The position numbers were made by a program, and so were the translations under genes. Positions 20,192 through 33,036 of a stretch of DNA of 64,000 nt are shown here, in pieces. The notes under the pieces were generated by a model. It did not search any database and had not been told where the DNA came from. It worked only from the letters and a program-made list of their open reading frames with translations. The DNA is taken from NCBI RefSeq assembly GCF_016545825.1, contig NC_052613.1, forward strand, positions 7,316,001 to 7,380,000, in the 5' to 3' direction. This stretch comes from Eucalyptus grandis. Lineage: Eukaryota > Streptophyta > Magnoliopsida > Myrtales > Myrtaceae. Positions within the stretch are counted from its first letter, which is position 1, and each line of letters begins with the position of its first letter.

Positions 20192-20763
20192 GCAAAGTTT
20201 GAAATAATATAATCTAATACAGTTTCTCACTTAAGGATCATGGGTCATGATTAAAAGAGTTTTGTTAATATAACAATTTTTGGAGTACCGTGAGAATAAT
20301 AACTCGTTACAAATCACAAATTGTTCGAACAAATAGACCTCGCAATAATTGAAAATTATTTATTATTTGATATTTTGTGTCATGGAACAGAATGTTATTC
20401 TCGTAATAAATTAAAGACCGTTGCCTAGCCATTTCTATTTACAAACCAACCCCCCTTTCCTCCCTCTTCCTGCATTTGCAAAGTTTGAAATAATATAATC
20501 TAATCTAGTTTCTCACTTAAGGATCATAGGTCATGATTAAAAGAGTTTTGTTAATATAACGATTTTTGGAGTACTATGAGAACAATAACTCATTATAAAT
20601 CACAAATTCTTTAAACAAATAGACCTCACAATAATTTAAAATTATTTATTATTTGATATTTTGTGTCATGGAACAGAATGTTATTCTCGTAATAAATTAA
20701 AGACCGTTGCCTAGCCATTTCTATTTACAAACCAACCCCACTTTCCTCCCTCTTCCTGCATCT
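20192..20763 (+). repeat. 286-bp tandem duplication upstream of the second F3'H gene
   Basis: Copies start at 20192 and 20478, each opening with GCAAAGTTTGAAATAATA and closing with CTCTTCCTGCAT. They are nearly identical, so the event is recent. The repeat ends about 440 bases before the start codon and directly abuts the promoter-proximal region. Part of the unit (TTTTTGGAGTA, GAACAATAACTC) resembles intron 1 sequence of the first gene near 7455. Confidence 0.9.
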
Positions 20764-20794
20764 GCAACGTAAGATGGCCTCTCACCACACACGC

Positions 20795-21140
20795 GACGTG
20801 GCATTAGAAATTCCAAGTTGTTGAACGATCTCTTCCCCAGGTGAAGATTAGTTTTTGTCTTTTTCTTAATGTAATCCAATCCGTAGTCTGATCAAATCTA
20901 ATCTTTCCTCCGGGGGATCATCACGGGTCATGGTCAAGTAGGATTAATCGAGTCCCGAAACCCCAAATTCCTGAGATTCAACGACCATTCAAGGGCATGT
21001 GCTCCCTTAACATTCCAACGCCAATTTCCCGGCAATCTACCGGGCCACGCGTGCACTCACCCCATCGCCACACGCTTCACCTAACCCATTTTTCTATTGC
21101 AAACCTATGAACAAATAAACACACACACCCCATTATAAAT
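20795..21140 (+). promoter_or_regulatory. Promoter region of F3'H gene 2
   Basis: Visible sites are GACGTGGC (20795-20802, a bZIP/ABRE-type ACGT core), CACGCGTG near 21046, an AC-element/MYB core ACCTAAC (21079-21085), and a TATA box TATAAAT (21134-21140) 61 bases before the start codon. The MYB core is shared with the first F3'H gene. The assignments rest on motif matches. Confidence 0.5.
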
Positions 21141-21200
21141 CTCCAACGTTTGCTCGACATCAACATCCTAAATCATTACAAACTCTCTCTCTCTAGGGCC

Positions 21201-23846
21201 ATGGCGCTCCTCTCCCTAATCCTGGCCACCGTAGCCATCTCGGCCTTCCTCTACTCCCTCCTCGGCTATCTCTCCCGGCCCGCCCGGCCGCTCCCCCCCG
21301 GCCCCAGGCCGTGGCCCCTCGTCGGGAACCTGCCCCACCTCGGCCCCGTCCCCCACCACTCCATCGCGGCCCTGGCCCGGACCTACGGGCCGCTCATGCA
21401 TCTGCGGCTCGGTTCGTCGACGTGGTGGTGGCCGCGTCGGCCTCCGTGGCCGCCGAGTTCCTGAAGACCCACGACGCCAACTTCTCGAGCCGGCCGCCCA
21501 ACTCCGGGGCGAAGCACATCGCGTACAACTACCAGGACCTGGTGTTCGCGCCCTACGGCCCGCGGTGGCGGATGCTGAGGAAGATAAGCTCCGTCCACCT
21601 CTTCTCCGGCAAGGCTCTTGAGGATTACAGACACGTTCGCCAGGTGAGCAGCTCGATGAACTCCGGTCAAACGTGCCGTATGTATTCCTAATTGTAGACG
21701 TGAAGACCTGGTCATTTCATGCTCTAGTGAACAACAACTTTTTTTTTTTTTTTGGGATATTATTTTAATGCGATCCTAATATTGTAATAAAAACAATTTT
21801 TTTTTTCTGGCGGTGGCCTTGACTAAGAATAGTCCTTCCCCGTGGGACAATGACTTTTAGTAGTGCCCCAATCTTGTTCGAGGGAGCCAAGGATAAAAAT
21901 CATACGGAAAGAAGTTGATTGTTAAAAAAGGGCAAATTGCAATAGAGGTCCTCAGCTTTTGTCCATTTTCTCACTTTTATCCTCAACTTGTGAACTCGTA
22001 TCGAGTCTATCCAAAGATTAGATTCCCTCCAAAGACTATAACTATCCTTTTGCCCTTCTGGCATAATGTATGTAGAAGATTCCCGTTATGGTCGTATTTT
22101 CTCTAAAAAAATCCTATATATAGTTTTTTTTTTTTATTTACATAAAAAGTCAAGTATTTTACTACATAAAAGTTGCTGACATAAAACGGTTGACACATTC
22201 TGTATGTAGTTTATTTTTTTTATTTACATAAAAAGTCGAACGTATATTACTACATAAAAGTTGCTGACATAAAACCGTTGACACATTGTCCAATTAAAAA
22301 GATTAATAAGTCGGGGAAAAACCGGAATTTGCAAGGAATCTAACGGATTATACGCTCCGAGAAAATTGATTTGAAACAGAATTGAAAGGTCTGATTTTTT
22401 TTTTTTATATAAGATTAAAAGGCGGGGTATTTTATTTTGTATTTTGGCCAAAAAATAAAATTAGTAAATCTGAGTGTTTGTTCATTGAATGGATCATATT
22501 CAAGCAATAAATGGGGGAGAAGTTTCTGCTGTCAACATTTACGTCTCTATCACTACTCTGTTGTTTGTGTCACGTAGCGAGTGTCGGCAATTAATGTACT
22601 TTGTTGGTCAAATTGTAACAGGAAGAGGTCGCCATCCTCACGAGCGCCCTGGCACGTGCGGGTTCGGCCCCGGCGAACCTGGCCCAGCTGCTCAACGTGT
22701 GCACGGTGAACGCCCTGGGGCGGGTGATGCTGGGGAGGCGGATGTTCGGGGACGGGAGCGGCGGGGGCGACGCGAAGGCGGACGAGTTCAAGTCGATGGT
22801 GGTGGAGGTGATGGTGCTGGCGGGGGTGTTCAACATCGGCGACTTCGTGCCGGCCCTCGAGTGGCTCGACCTCCAGGGGGTGGCGGCCAAGATGAAGAGG
22901 CTGCACAAGCGCTTTGACGCCTTCCTGGGGGCCATCGTGGAGGAGCACAAGGCCAGCATGGGCCGTGGCGGGAGCAAGCACAATGACCTGTTGAGTACAT
23001 TGATCTCTTTGCAGGATGTTGCCGATGAGGAAGGAGGGAAGCTCACTGACACCGAAATCAAAGCATTGCTGCTAGTACAAATCTCTCTCTCTCTCTCTCT
23101 ATAAAATAGTACATAACATATCTAGATCGTTAGATTAGGTGCATTGCATTTGACATTTGTAACTTATCTAGTCATTTATTGCGTTCCAGAACATGTTCAC
23201 GGCGGGCACGGACACTTCCTCTAGCACCACGGAATGGGCCATCGCCGAGCTCATCCGGCACCCCGACATCCTGGCCCGAGTCCAAGAAGAGATCGACTCG
23301 GTGGTCGGACGAGACCGCCTCGTGACCGAGCTCGATCTGCCCCGCCTACCGTACCTCCAGGCGGTGATCAAGGAGACCTTCCGGCTCCACCCGTCCACCC
23401 CTCTGTCCCTCCCGCGGGTCGCGGCCGAGAGCTGTGAGATCAACGGCTACCACATCCCCAAAGGCGCCACGCTGCTGGTCAACGTGTGGGCGATAGCTCG
23501 CAACCCCGACACTTGGGCCGAGCCGTTGGCGTTCCGGCCGGAGAGGTTCCTGCCCGGCGGCGAGAAGCCCAATGTCGACGTCAAGGGCAACGATTTCGAG
23601 GTCATTCCGTTCGGGGCCGGGCGCAGGATATGCGCCGGAGTGAGCCTGGGCTTGAGGATGGTCCAATTCATGACGGCGACGTTGGCCCACGCTTTCGACT
23701 GGGAGTTGGCCAACGGAGCCTTGCCGGAGAAGCTGAACATGGATGAAGCTTATGGTCTCACCTTACAGCGAGCTGAGCCGCTGTCGGTCCACCCGAAACC
23801 GAGGCTCGCCTGCGCATGCCTACAAGGCCTTGAGTTGAAGCGTTAG
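21201..23846 (+). CDS. F3'H: Flavonoid 3'-hydroxylase (CYP75B), second copy with a 1-nt frameshift in exon 1
   Basis: The exons are 21201-21643, 22622-23074 and 23190-23846, with GT-AG introns at the same places as in gene 1; the introns are much shorter (978 and 115 bp). Exon 1 is 443 bases instead of 444. After HLRLG, near 21411-21413, one base is missing (GGTTCGTC where GGNTTCGTC is needed). The frame shifts there, and the rest of exon 1 ([24 protein letters not shown]) continues one frame over. With the base restored in principle, the product would have 517 aa and closely match canonical F3'[38 protein letters not shown]. It is either a recent pseudogene or an intact gene with a sequencing error in a G run. 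The rest of the gene shows no decay. Confidence 0.9.
22115..22287 (+). repeat. 86-bp tandem duplication in intron 1 of F3'H gene 2
   Basis: CATAAAAAGTC is found at 22141 and 22227, and TACATAAAAGTTGCTGACAT follows in both. The two units are 86 bases apart. The first gene lacks this duplication. Confidence 0.8.
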
Positions 23847-23869
23847 CGAACGTCGGTCCGGCGGTTTCG

Positions 23870-24000
23870 CACGTTTGGTTTGATGAACAGAGAGGTCCAT
23901 TTGCTTGGAAAGCAGTTCAGGTTGCGTTCTTGTTTCACACGTTTGGTTTGATGAACAGAGAGGTCCGTTTGCTTGAAAGCAGTTCTGGTTGCATTCTTCA
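23870..24000 (+). repeat. 68-bp tandem duplication in the F3'H gene 2 3' UTR
   Basis: CACGTTTGGTTTGATGAACA begins at 23870 and again at 23938. The second unit has lost a few bases. It starts 24 bases after the stop codon, so it lies inside the probable 3' untranslated region. Confidence 0.85.
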
Positions 24001-24325
24001 TACGCGATTTGCATCTCAGTCGCAAGTTGTATCTCTATGCTAGTGGTCCTGTGAGATGATGGTACAGAGTATTATTGGCAAAGATGGTCCAGAGAACATG
24101 CAAGGACACAAGCTCCGACTGTTTCGCAGACAACGAAACATTTAGAAATAATTTCCCTGAGAATAATTACATGTATCACTTGAAATATCACTTCAGATAA
24201 TTAGTCGATGAAAAATGTTCTCATTATCGATGACAATTTATATCTACACATTCTCGTGGACAATGAAAATATTTTCTGATCATTTAATTATGCATTATCC
24301 AAACTTAAAGCTGCACTCTAACTAG

Positions 24326-26012
24326 TAGGGGTGTGCATGATCCGGGCGGGCGGTTCCTGACCTAGAATTGGGAACCACCGCTAATGACCAGTTTCGAAAA
24401 ATTGAAACCGGGATCCACCCGGGAACCGGACTGCCGGGTGGATTCATGGAACCGATCTTGACGCGAAACAATTTTGGTTTTCAACATAGAACGACTATGT
24501 GACATCAAAGCAAACCAAAGAAAGAAAAACCAAATTTAAATACGTGGAGATGCGGATGGCGAGAGAAGTAAACGCAGCGAATTTACAAATACGATCTGCA
24601 CATGCAAAGCGCAAATATGATCTGCACATGCAGAGCGCTGTGCCAAGTGATAACTACATGTATCTTCTTGAAATTATAGACTTAACGCAGATGAAGATTA
24701 CTGCTTGGGAGTTGACTCAGAGCAGTCCTCGAGCTGTCATTCCTTTACGGAATAGACCTGGAATGGAGTGGACCGAAGCAGGTCGAGGTTTCGAACAGCT
24801 GGAGCTACCGCAATAGACTCGGTTTCCAGATAGACATCCTTCTAGGTCTTCAGCTAAAAAGGAGAGAAAAGACGAAGAAGCATCCATGACGGTGAACTGC
24901 TTTCATCTCACCTGCCGGTGAACTGCTTTCATCTCACCTGCGAGTACTACAAACCTAACGCCTACTAGTGCTGTTAGCACAACTGGCCTAAAAGCACCAC
25001 TAACATCTCTCAGTAGCTAGAGACCAACCACCAAACATTCCATTTCCCACTTCCAAATTCAAAGACACGCATGACCACAGGCGATAGAAGCTCCAAAATC
25101 AAGCATTTCGGAAATAAGCAGTTCCCCGCCTACGATTCCAACAAGAATCAAGAATTGCACATCATGGGTGGGCAGAAAAGAAAGAACTTTCACAGCGAGC
25201 GAGAACCTACAAAATAGGGTTGGGGCGATCGCAGCAGAACCGCTCTACCTCTAGAATCACATTCGTGCCTCTACTCTCACTCCAAACAACACCCCAACAC
25301 ACCTCCTTCACCCAAAAAAAAAAAAAAAAAAGGCCCACTTGAGAATTCGATCCAAGACGTAAGATAGAACCAAGGAAATTAGGCTCCGCGCGCGCACGCG
25401 AGAGAGAGAGAGAAAAGAGAGAGAGAGAGAGAGAGTACAGGAAGTAGTCATAGGCACCGACGGTGAGAAAGTGGTCGTAGGCAGCGATGGAGGCGCAGCA
25501 ACCGGTTCGGAATCTGTTGGCATTAGTCGTCGCTGCTATAGGGGCTACAACGGCATCGGATTGCTGACAAAGGGGGGCCCGAAGCGAGGGGGCGGACAGC
25601 AGAGGTGGAGGAGCAGCGGCTGTGGCGAGTGGTGGTCGGCGCGAGGGGGCGGACAGCGGCGGCGGCGGCGTCGTCGATGCTCGGGGAGGAATCGAAATGG
25701 CGATAGGATTAAGAGGAACCGAGGAAGAGACAAAGAGAGAGAAAACCGAAGACGAAAGGAGTGAGATGAGATCTAGGTTTCTTTTAGTAATTTTTTTTTT
25801 AATATTAAAAAGGTTCCGCTCCGATCCGAGTGGGCGAGCGAGCGGATCCACCCATGGAATCGAGAATCGGCCGGTACCCACCAGGTTCCCATAAATTGAA
25901 ATCGGAAACCAGACCGGTTCCCTCAAGAACCGCCGGTTCCAAGCCGGTTCCGGGCCGTTCCAATCTGGTTCTGGACAATCCGGGCGGTTCCCGAGTATTT
26001 TGCACACCCCTA
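24326..26012. mobile_element. Non-autonomous hAT-like transposon with internal foreign sequence
   Basis: Perfect 12-bp terminal inverted repeats TAGGGGTGTGCA (24326-24337) and TGCACACCCCTA (26001-26012) are flanked by CTAACTAG (24318-24325) and CTAACTAA (26013-26020), an 8-bp target duplication with one mismatch. Length and end sequence fit the hAT superfamily. Both subterminal regions (24340-24460 and 25800-26000) are crowded with GGTTCC/GGAACC words. The middle is different in composition: a unique part (about 24480-25200) and a GA-rich, GC-rich part (25380-25770) that looks like a gene leader. No transposase is present. Open frames inside (for example 24499-24816 on + and 25207-26007 on -) resemble no family I know. 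Confidence 0.8.
24891..24942 (+). repeat. 26-bp tandem duplication inside the hAT-like element
   Basis: GGTGAACTGCTTTCATCTCA starts at 24891 and 24917. A small direct repeat also occurs at about 24590-24640 (GATCTGCACATGCA twice). Confidence 0.8.
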
Positions 26013-26020
26013 CTAACTAA

Positions 26021-27544
26021 GACCGATATCAATACGCAATACGCGATGAAATGCGACATGTCAACATGTCGTTTTTTAAAAAGATAAAATTCCGACATAT
26101 TAGGATACGTTATATATTAAATGTATATATTTTTATATATATTTCATTCAAATTCATAAATAAATAAATAATAAAAGCTTAAAATGAATTTACATTAAAA
26201 GTATTAATTTATCATTTATTAATATCATTTATTGTTAAGTTCAACTCTATTATAATAATCCTTAAAACATAGAGGAAAAAAAAAAGTAATTCACATTATG
26301 AACTCACATGTCAAACATGTCATGAAAAGTGAGAATCAAAAGAAAAGAGAAGACTAAATTTTTCTTCTTTTTTTTATTTATTATTCATTATTTATTATTT
26401 TTATTTTTAAAATATATATATTTTGACCCATTATTTATTGAAAATTCTTAAAATTAACCTCTCGTGTCGGAATCATGTGTCGAAAACTCGCATGCCGAAA
26501 AAATTAACTAGATGTCGGATTTTCCAACACATGTTGAGTGCCCAACATGACATAAAAACTTCTGAAGAATGTCAATACTTCCTAAGTTGCATTGGTATGC
26601 CAAATTCATGCATTAGATCTCTAAAACAGACATGGCAGAGACGAGGTATAATTTCAATTTTGACGAGCAAGGCCGCAACCGCACCTGTCTTAAGCAGCCG
26701 TTATTCGCCTTTTACGCAGAAATACCTTCAAGAAAGCACCAAACCGCAAAAAATTTAAAGCTAGGTCTTCGGTCATAGACTCGCACACCGCAACCAATCT
26801 CTTATAACAAGTCTGAAATGCAGAAAGAATGCTTCATTCGATTTATTCGGCGACGCGACTTTGTGAAATTAATCGGATTCCACCAAATTTCAGACCTCAT
26901 CGATTGTCATCTACAAAGGGCAAAGCGTTTTAAGCTTTGATTTTAAGCGGATCAAAATTCATCCTCTAGAGCATTTCACGTTAAGTTTTCCATACAATGA
27001 ATTGCTGGTTGTATACACAGAATAAAAGCACGGCGTGGGCCTGGTTATCTCACACCAACAAGCTTAGGCCTCGGTCTTCTCCAACGAAAGCACGGAGCAG
27101 AACTATGTACTTTGAGAGCTTCAGAGGACAATACATAATGGCAAAAATTCACCTTCATCTCCCTCCAGAATAGTAATTCATTTTCAGAAAAGGAGCATAA
27201 CGTCTCTCTTTCCAAGGGAACTATATCCAGGTTCACAGCAGAGGAGGCAGAAAATGACTGAAAATGATTCCTTTCTGCATATTAATAAGTCCACATAATT
27301 TGAAGCAGAAGTCATTTGATAGCACCGTTTCCCTCGCATAACCAATCTCGTCGTGTGAATCATACCAAGCTATGCATTATAAACGACTCGCGATGGAAAG
27401 AAAGACGTTTAATCAGCAAGTGCACCCAATACTCACCTCTTTCCATCTTTAGCTGTGTTCTTGGAGAAGTAATGCTGTCTTCCAACTGAAAATCTACATG
27501 CACGTGTGGATGCTTAGCATGCCAAGTCTAGCCATTGTCCATTT
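26021..27544. other. AT-rich spacer and 3' flank of the helicase gene
   Basis: 26100-26420 is extremely AT-rich, and 26450-26560 has scattered GTCGGA and CAACATG words. Sequence from about 27000 to 27544 probably includes the 3' UTR of the minus-strand helicase gene. I see no separate gene. Confidence 0.4.
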
Positions 27545-30500
27545 TTACGTGCTGAAAGGAAGATCTTCAATGAGGTACTCTTGTTCAAACCCAAGATAAC
27601 AGTCCGAAATGAGTATCAATTTGACACCCTGTCAGAAGAATAATGACATTTGTAAGTCAACAGATTTGCAGCATATGCAACATAAACTCTTCAGTGTAAC
27701 CAAAGATGAGAAGAGGAATATTGTTGCTTGCCCATGATAATAAGGGATAAATAAAAAGACAGCTTTGTATAAAAAAAGCGGGTCATTCAATAACAGAGCA
27801 AACTCTCTCCTAGGTCCTCACAGCATAGGATGTACCCATTTATCCTACTAGGAAAAATAATAAGCAAAAGCTTCAGAACATACTCGAGGTGAATTCACAA
27901 TGCTAATCGTGACAAAAAGAAAGGCCGATGGCAATTATCAACACATCAAAGTTGACTCATATGTCTACCTAACAACTAAATGACTTTATTGCATAATATC
28001 CAAAGTTTCAGATAAGAATATATCACCATTGTAACACAATTAATCCTCCAAAATACGCTCTCATTCCCAATCTCACACAATACTATCTTCCAACTATTCA
28101 GGTAATCCTTTCATCTGATCAAAATACTATATTTTTAGGACCATGTATAAAGACTATTGACATTGCAGAACATCAACTTGGAAAGAAAGAAATTTTTCAG
28201 CATAAGAAAGAGAAACAAATTGTTTGGCTAAGGATGGGAGGATGTTCATTTGAACCTGCATATCAGTCAGTGCTGAGGGCAACTTCATGTGGGTGACTAA
28301 GTGATCTGTGAAAGAAACTCTCTTCAATGCATATAACTCAGAAGTGGAGGTATTCCCAAGTACCAACCACCATGCTTCATCTTTCACCTGTCAAAAGCAT
28401 CACATAAGAAACTAAATTAGATTGTTCGCCTAAAGTTTTAAGTAGAGAATTGGGTGTTCAATACCTTGGGAAATCGAGGGGCAAAAGCTCTTGATGTGCT
28501 TCTCCTCCGATTGGTCTTCTCTAATCTAATATCCAGAGTTGGAGAATTTTCTCCAGTGCTGCCCTTCCTCTGAATTCTCAATTTCATCCTGACTTGTGGA
28601 AAATACTCCAGTTCCTGAACACACATATTAGAAAAGGAAATTGAGGGAGTAAATTTATGTATAGTCCAATCTTAAAACAAAGGAACTGAAATGAATCAGT
28701 CTCTTTATATCGCCTCATTAATTAAGATTAGGGGTATAAGCACTAGATAAATAATAACCCTCTTTTTAAATTCAGATTGTTTACATGATGGACCTCATGT
28801 TTTGCAATCCGTATTGGAATTACAGTTTGCCAGATTGTCAAATCTTCTACATAAACCTACCACAGCCACTTAAGATATGGTTATATGTCTGAACAGCTTA
28901 AAGGTGAAGGCTGAGTTAATTAAACTGTTAACATGTCGGGCAAAAAAGTTAATTAATGTGGGTCTCTTCTAGCAGAAGCATAGATCTTACTGTGTTTAAA
29001 AATGCTAATATGGCAAACTCCATAATATTCAAATCAGCAAAACGATAATTAAACCATTAATTGCCCTAAGAAGTGGTGCCAGAAGAATATGCAAACTCGA
29101 AAGTTCACACAAGAAATGCATTCAACCATGCAAACAATGTTCAGAGTATTCTATACCTGCAACAATTTTAGAGAGCAAGAATCTCCAATTATACTCCGCA
29201 GGGATGACTTTGGAATATCCAGTAGTTGCTGAAGAGTTGCAATTTCTCTTCTTCTAAGGGTATCCTCGAGATTATCATTCATACTGGGCAACATCCTTAA
29301 AGAAGAGTCTTGATCAAACCACAAGCCCTAAATGAATATAAGAATTTTAGTGAGAGAGATGAAGGGACAAAGGTAGTTGCTCCAATAATAAATCAACTGC
29401 ATAGAGAGATCATTGTCTCATGTAAGGTTGAATTTGATCTACGAGCAAAAATCCATACCTGCATAACCATTTGCAGAAGATGCATGCAAGAAATTGAGCT
29501 TGACAGCCAACCACTGTTTGCACATATATCTATCATTGCCTGGATGATCCGAATACTCTGATCCAGCACTGACTTCAAGTCGGTCACATAGTCACTAACT
29601 GGTAACTCTAACTGTGAAAAATGTGCCTGAATCCCAAGAAGTTTATGCTATATAAATAGTGGAACAAACAACAACAGAAAAGAATTGGTCAAGCCCGAAA
29701 AAGCAACACGAAAGAACCTGGAATAGCAAATTGGCTTTAACATGGGGATCATCTAGGCGATTCTTATCAACCTTGTACCTGACTTTCTCAGACAATTGAG
29801 CATTGTGAAGCTCCTGGAAGAAAAGGAGAAAACAATATAAGGCTGACAAGCTCCAAAAATAATCTAAATATAACAATTTAAGGGAGTAAATGCAATGCAA
29901 AGCCTTTGCAACAAACAGCACGTATTAGGAACACACTAGCATTTACAAGTTTCAAGTGGTTTAATAAGTCATTAGAATTTGAAATAGAATAAAAGCTTGT
30001 AAAAGTTTTTCGTTTCAAAAGGATGGATAAATCATTCACCACTCCGCAGTGACAAAGCAAAAATGATGACATGTTACTCTGCAAAAGGAAAGAGGCGACA
30101 AGTGGTGATACCATGAGGTAGACCTCTTTATGAATTTCAGTGCAGAATGAATCAAAGTGCACTATTGTCTTCATGAACCATAAATTCGGTATCATTAGAC
30201 CCTGTCATTCCCTTAATTGTGAATTATATCTTCAAAGTTCTCTCCCCTTAAATGTAAACACAGGAAAAGCATGAATTCAACAAGAAGGGATGTTCCCTTT
30301 AAAGAGGCTTATTCGATAGTGTTGGAAAGTCCAACCCAAAAGCTTAAAGCTAATAGGTGGAAGAAGACCACATGAATATAAGGAGAATTAAGGACCTATT
30401 GTCAACCAATGTGGGATAATATTTCAACACCCTCTCTCACATGCAAGTCGGCTTATGAGCTGCACATGGAATTTTTTACTATGCACTTTTACATGGAATT

Positions 30501-33036
30501 TTTTACCACGCACCTTCGCGTAAGGAATAACTGGCTCCGATACCATTTTAGAAAGTCCAATCCAAAAACTTAAGCTAATAGGTGAAGGAGATCACATGAA
30601 TATAAAGAAGTATTAAGGACCTGTTGTCAATTGACATGGGATAATATTTCAACAAATTGCAATGCTAACTGACATGCAAATTATACCATGAGTAACCTAG
30701 AAGAAAACATCCTGCGAGTGGTCGAGAATATCTATGAAATAAAAAAGCAGGAAAGCTAAGAAAAGAAAGTTGGAATCCCTCCTATCAACAAATAAAATAA
30801 TGTCATTGCCTAGCTATGTTTAATACATGACTACTCTATATCTTATAAAGCTGCAAACGCCTGAACTCCCAGCATATGCTTGTCAATTTGGTTTTTAATA
30901 GAAACTGTGGGAAGCTATCACAATTCAGTGATAGCTGTCTGACTCTAAACACATCTTGGATTTAGTGACAGAAAACAGAAGCAAATCACAACTATCGAGT
31001 TCTTGAGAAAAGCATAAAACATAGCAGCGGGCTTATGCCAGAGTAATGTATACTATGCTTAATAGATCAGACATTGTATAGGAGATTCAGTATCACTTAA
31101 AGATTATTTTTGTGAGATTCGTGTTAAGATTCTGATAAACATCTAGATAGCTAAAGTGTACAAAGGTCACAATCTGAATAGGAATTTATTACTGTGACAT
31201 TCTGGGGGTGACTAAGTCCCAAGGAATCAAAGAGGTATTTCCAAATATGCAGATCTTAGTTGTTACTGAAATCATTGGAATAAGTAACAAGCGGAGAACT
31301 AAAACATGGCTCAGAAATACAGCTCATGGGAGTGTTGAATTGTCACAGGTGACATCAAATAGTCTATGTTTGCAATACCTCATTATGCCGAACAGGAAGT
31401 TCATTATATTCTGAAGCACCTGATAATATGTGCAAAAACACCTGCAATGAGCAACAGTGTAAGTGGCTACAAAAGTTAATTAATTAAGACCTCATGGTCT
31501 ATGCTATTGGAATTAACTCCTCACTTCAAGAGATGTATCCGGTCCTATATTGGATCCAAACATTGATACAGTCAAGTAGCTGAGATAATATTGAGATGCA
31601 ATTGATCCCAGCATCATTGGTTCAACACTCTCTTCATTCATCTTGATGCATCCACTATCCTCAAGATCTTCAAAAGTATTTTGTACTAACCTAGAAGACA
31701 ACAACCACCAGCTAACTTTGTAAAAGGATTGCTAACAGTAATTTACTAGAGAAAGAGGCTTAAATGTGTCAGGATATTAAATGAACTCCACAATCCCAAG
31801 ATTACCTGGACAAGTAAGAACTGAGAGTTTCGGGATCTGTCTCATCTAGCCCATAGTAAGCAGGATTAACTGTCTGAGAGAAAGATGACCTCATTAGAAC
31901 TAGAGCAAATCAGGAGGTACCTTAGTTTCCAGAACTTGCAAGTGAACAGAAAGAGAAACAGGAAAGAGATTATGCCATTTGGATGTGCTACTGAGATAAA
32001 TTCAAGACTCAACCCCATAAGGCATAGGAAGAAAGAAATAACCATCCCTAAATCTACAAATTATCAAAATAATGCGTGATAAAAATTTAATAATCAGGGT
32101 AGAAAAGGAAAAGCCATTTTACAACATTTAGAGTACCTTAACTTGATCGGTGGAAGATCGTTCATAATTTCAATTACATGATTTGAGAGTATTAACTTGT
32201 GACCTTGTGACTATACAGAGGTCGGGTGAATCAAACCACCATAGAAACTACTTTTTAAGCAGCAGTGCCCACCAAAAGGCTTGATTGAAAAAAAATGAAC
32301 AGTCAATTTCTTAAAGCTATAAAAAAGCAAAAGCCCCATTTTCCAGTACATAAGCATATTAGGGTTTTACCATCACGAGGAAAAAATAAGGTTATAATAC
32401 CATCACTAGCCCAGGAAAAAGCTTATGATACCCTGTTTCATTGCTGTAACCAACAAAAAGGCAAAGGATCTATATGATGCAATCGATGCCAAAAAGAAGT
32501 TCTGCGCAAGCGACAACCAAGATAAAAAGAAAGAATACCTATTTCTTTGATCAATTTAGACGATTATTCCATGGTATCTCATTGCAAATATGTACACTTG
32601 CAGTCTTATTCAATGAGCAAAATCAATACAAGCATAATAGAAGAATCTTAGTTCTGCATTTAAAGAAATATAAACAACTCTCATATTTTTAGAGAACTCC
32701 AGATGTCAAAGCATTAAAATGCAGGATATGAGAACTTTTCAGATTCCCTTTTTCCAACAATTTCTATGTGAAGTTGCTCATATGTCAAAATTCATTACTT
32801 TATGTAAGAAAATATCCACTACCAGAAAGTCACTCAGCCATTGAGACCCAAAAGTCTATAAATCAAGCTTCTAGAGATGGCTAAGGATTTACCAGTCTTC
32901 GGAACAAGTAAGTCCAAGTAAGGTAATGAACCGCATCCTCCTTATGGCAGATTGTGCGGGAAACAATCTCTGCATTGATATGTTCATGCAATTGCTCTCG
33001 TAGACTGCTTTCAACCGGGAAGGGCTCATACAAAAA
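27545..33036 (-). other. Helicase gene: second Sec63 unit and C-terminus, exons 40-49 (aa 1681-2093)
   Basis: The exons are 33036-32893, 31873-31806, 31690-31525, 31441-31379, 29813-29718, 29626-29459, 29327-29157, 28614-28465, 28387-28256 and 27628-27545. Landmarks include [60 protein letters not shown] and the terminal [10 protein letters not shown]. The long intron 31378-29814 carries a TRIM element. Confidence 0.92.

Noticed and set aside
25207..26007. Minus-strand open frame of 266 codons
   Set aside because: It runs from the interior into the terminal repeat of the hAT-like element. It is Pro/Ser/Leu-rich low-complexity sequence with no family resemblance or transposase motif.
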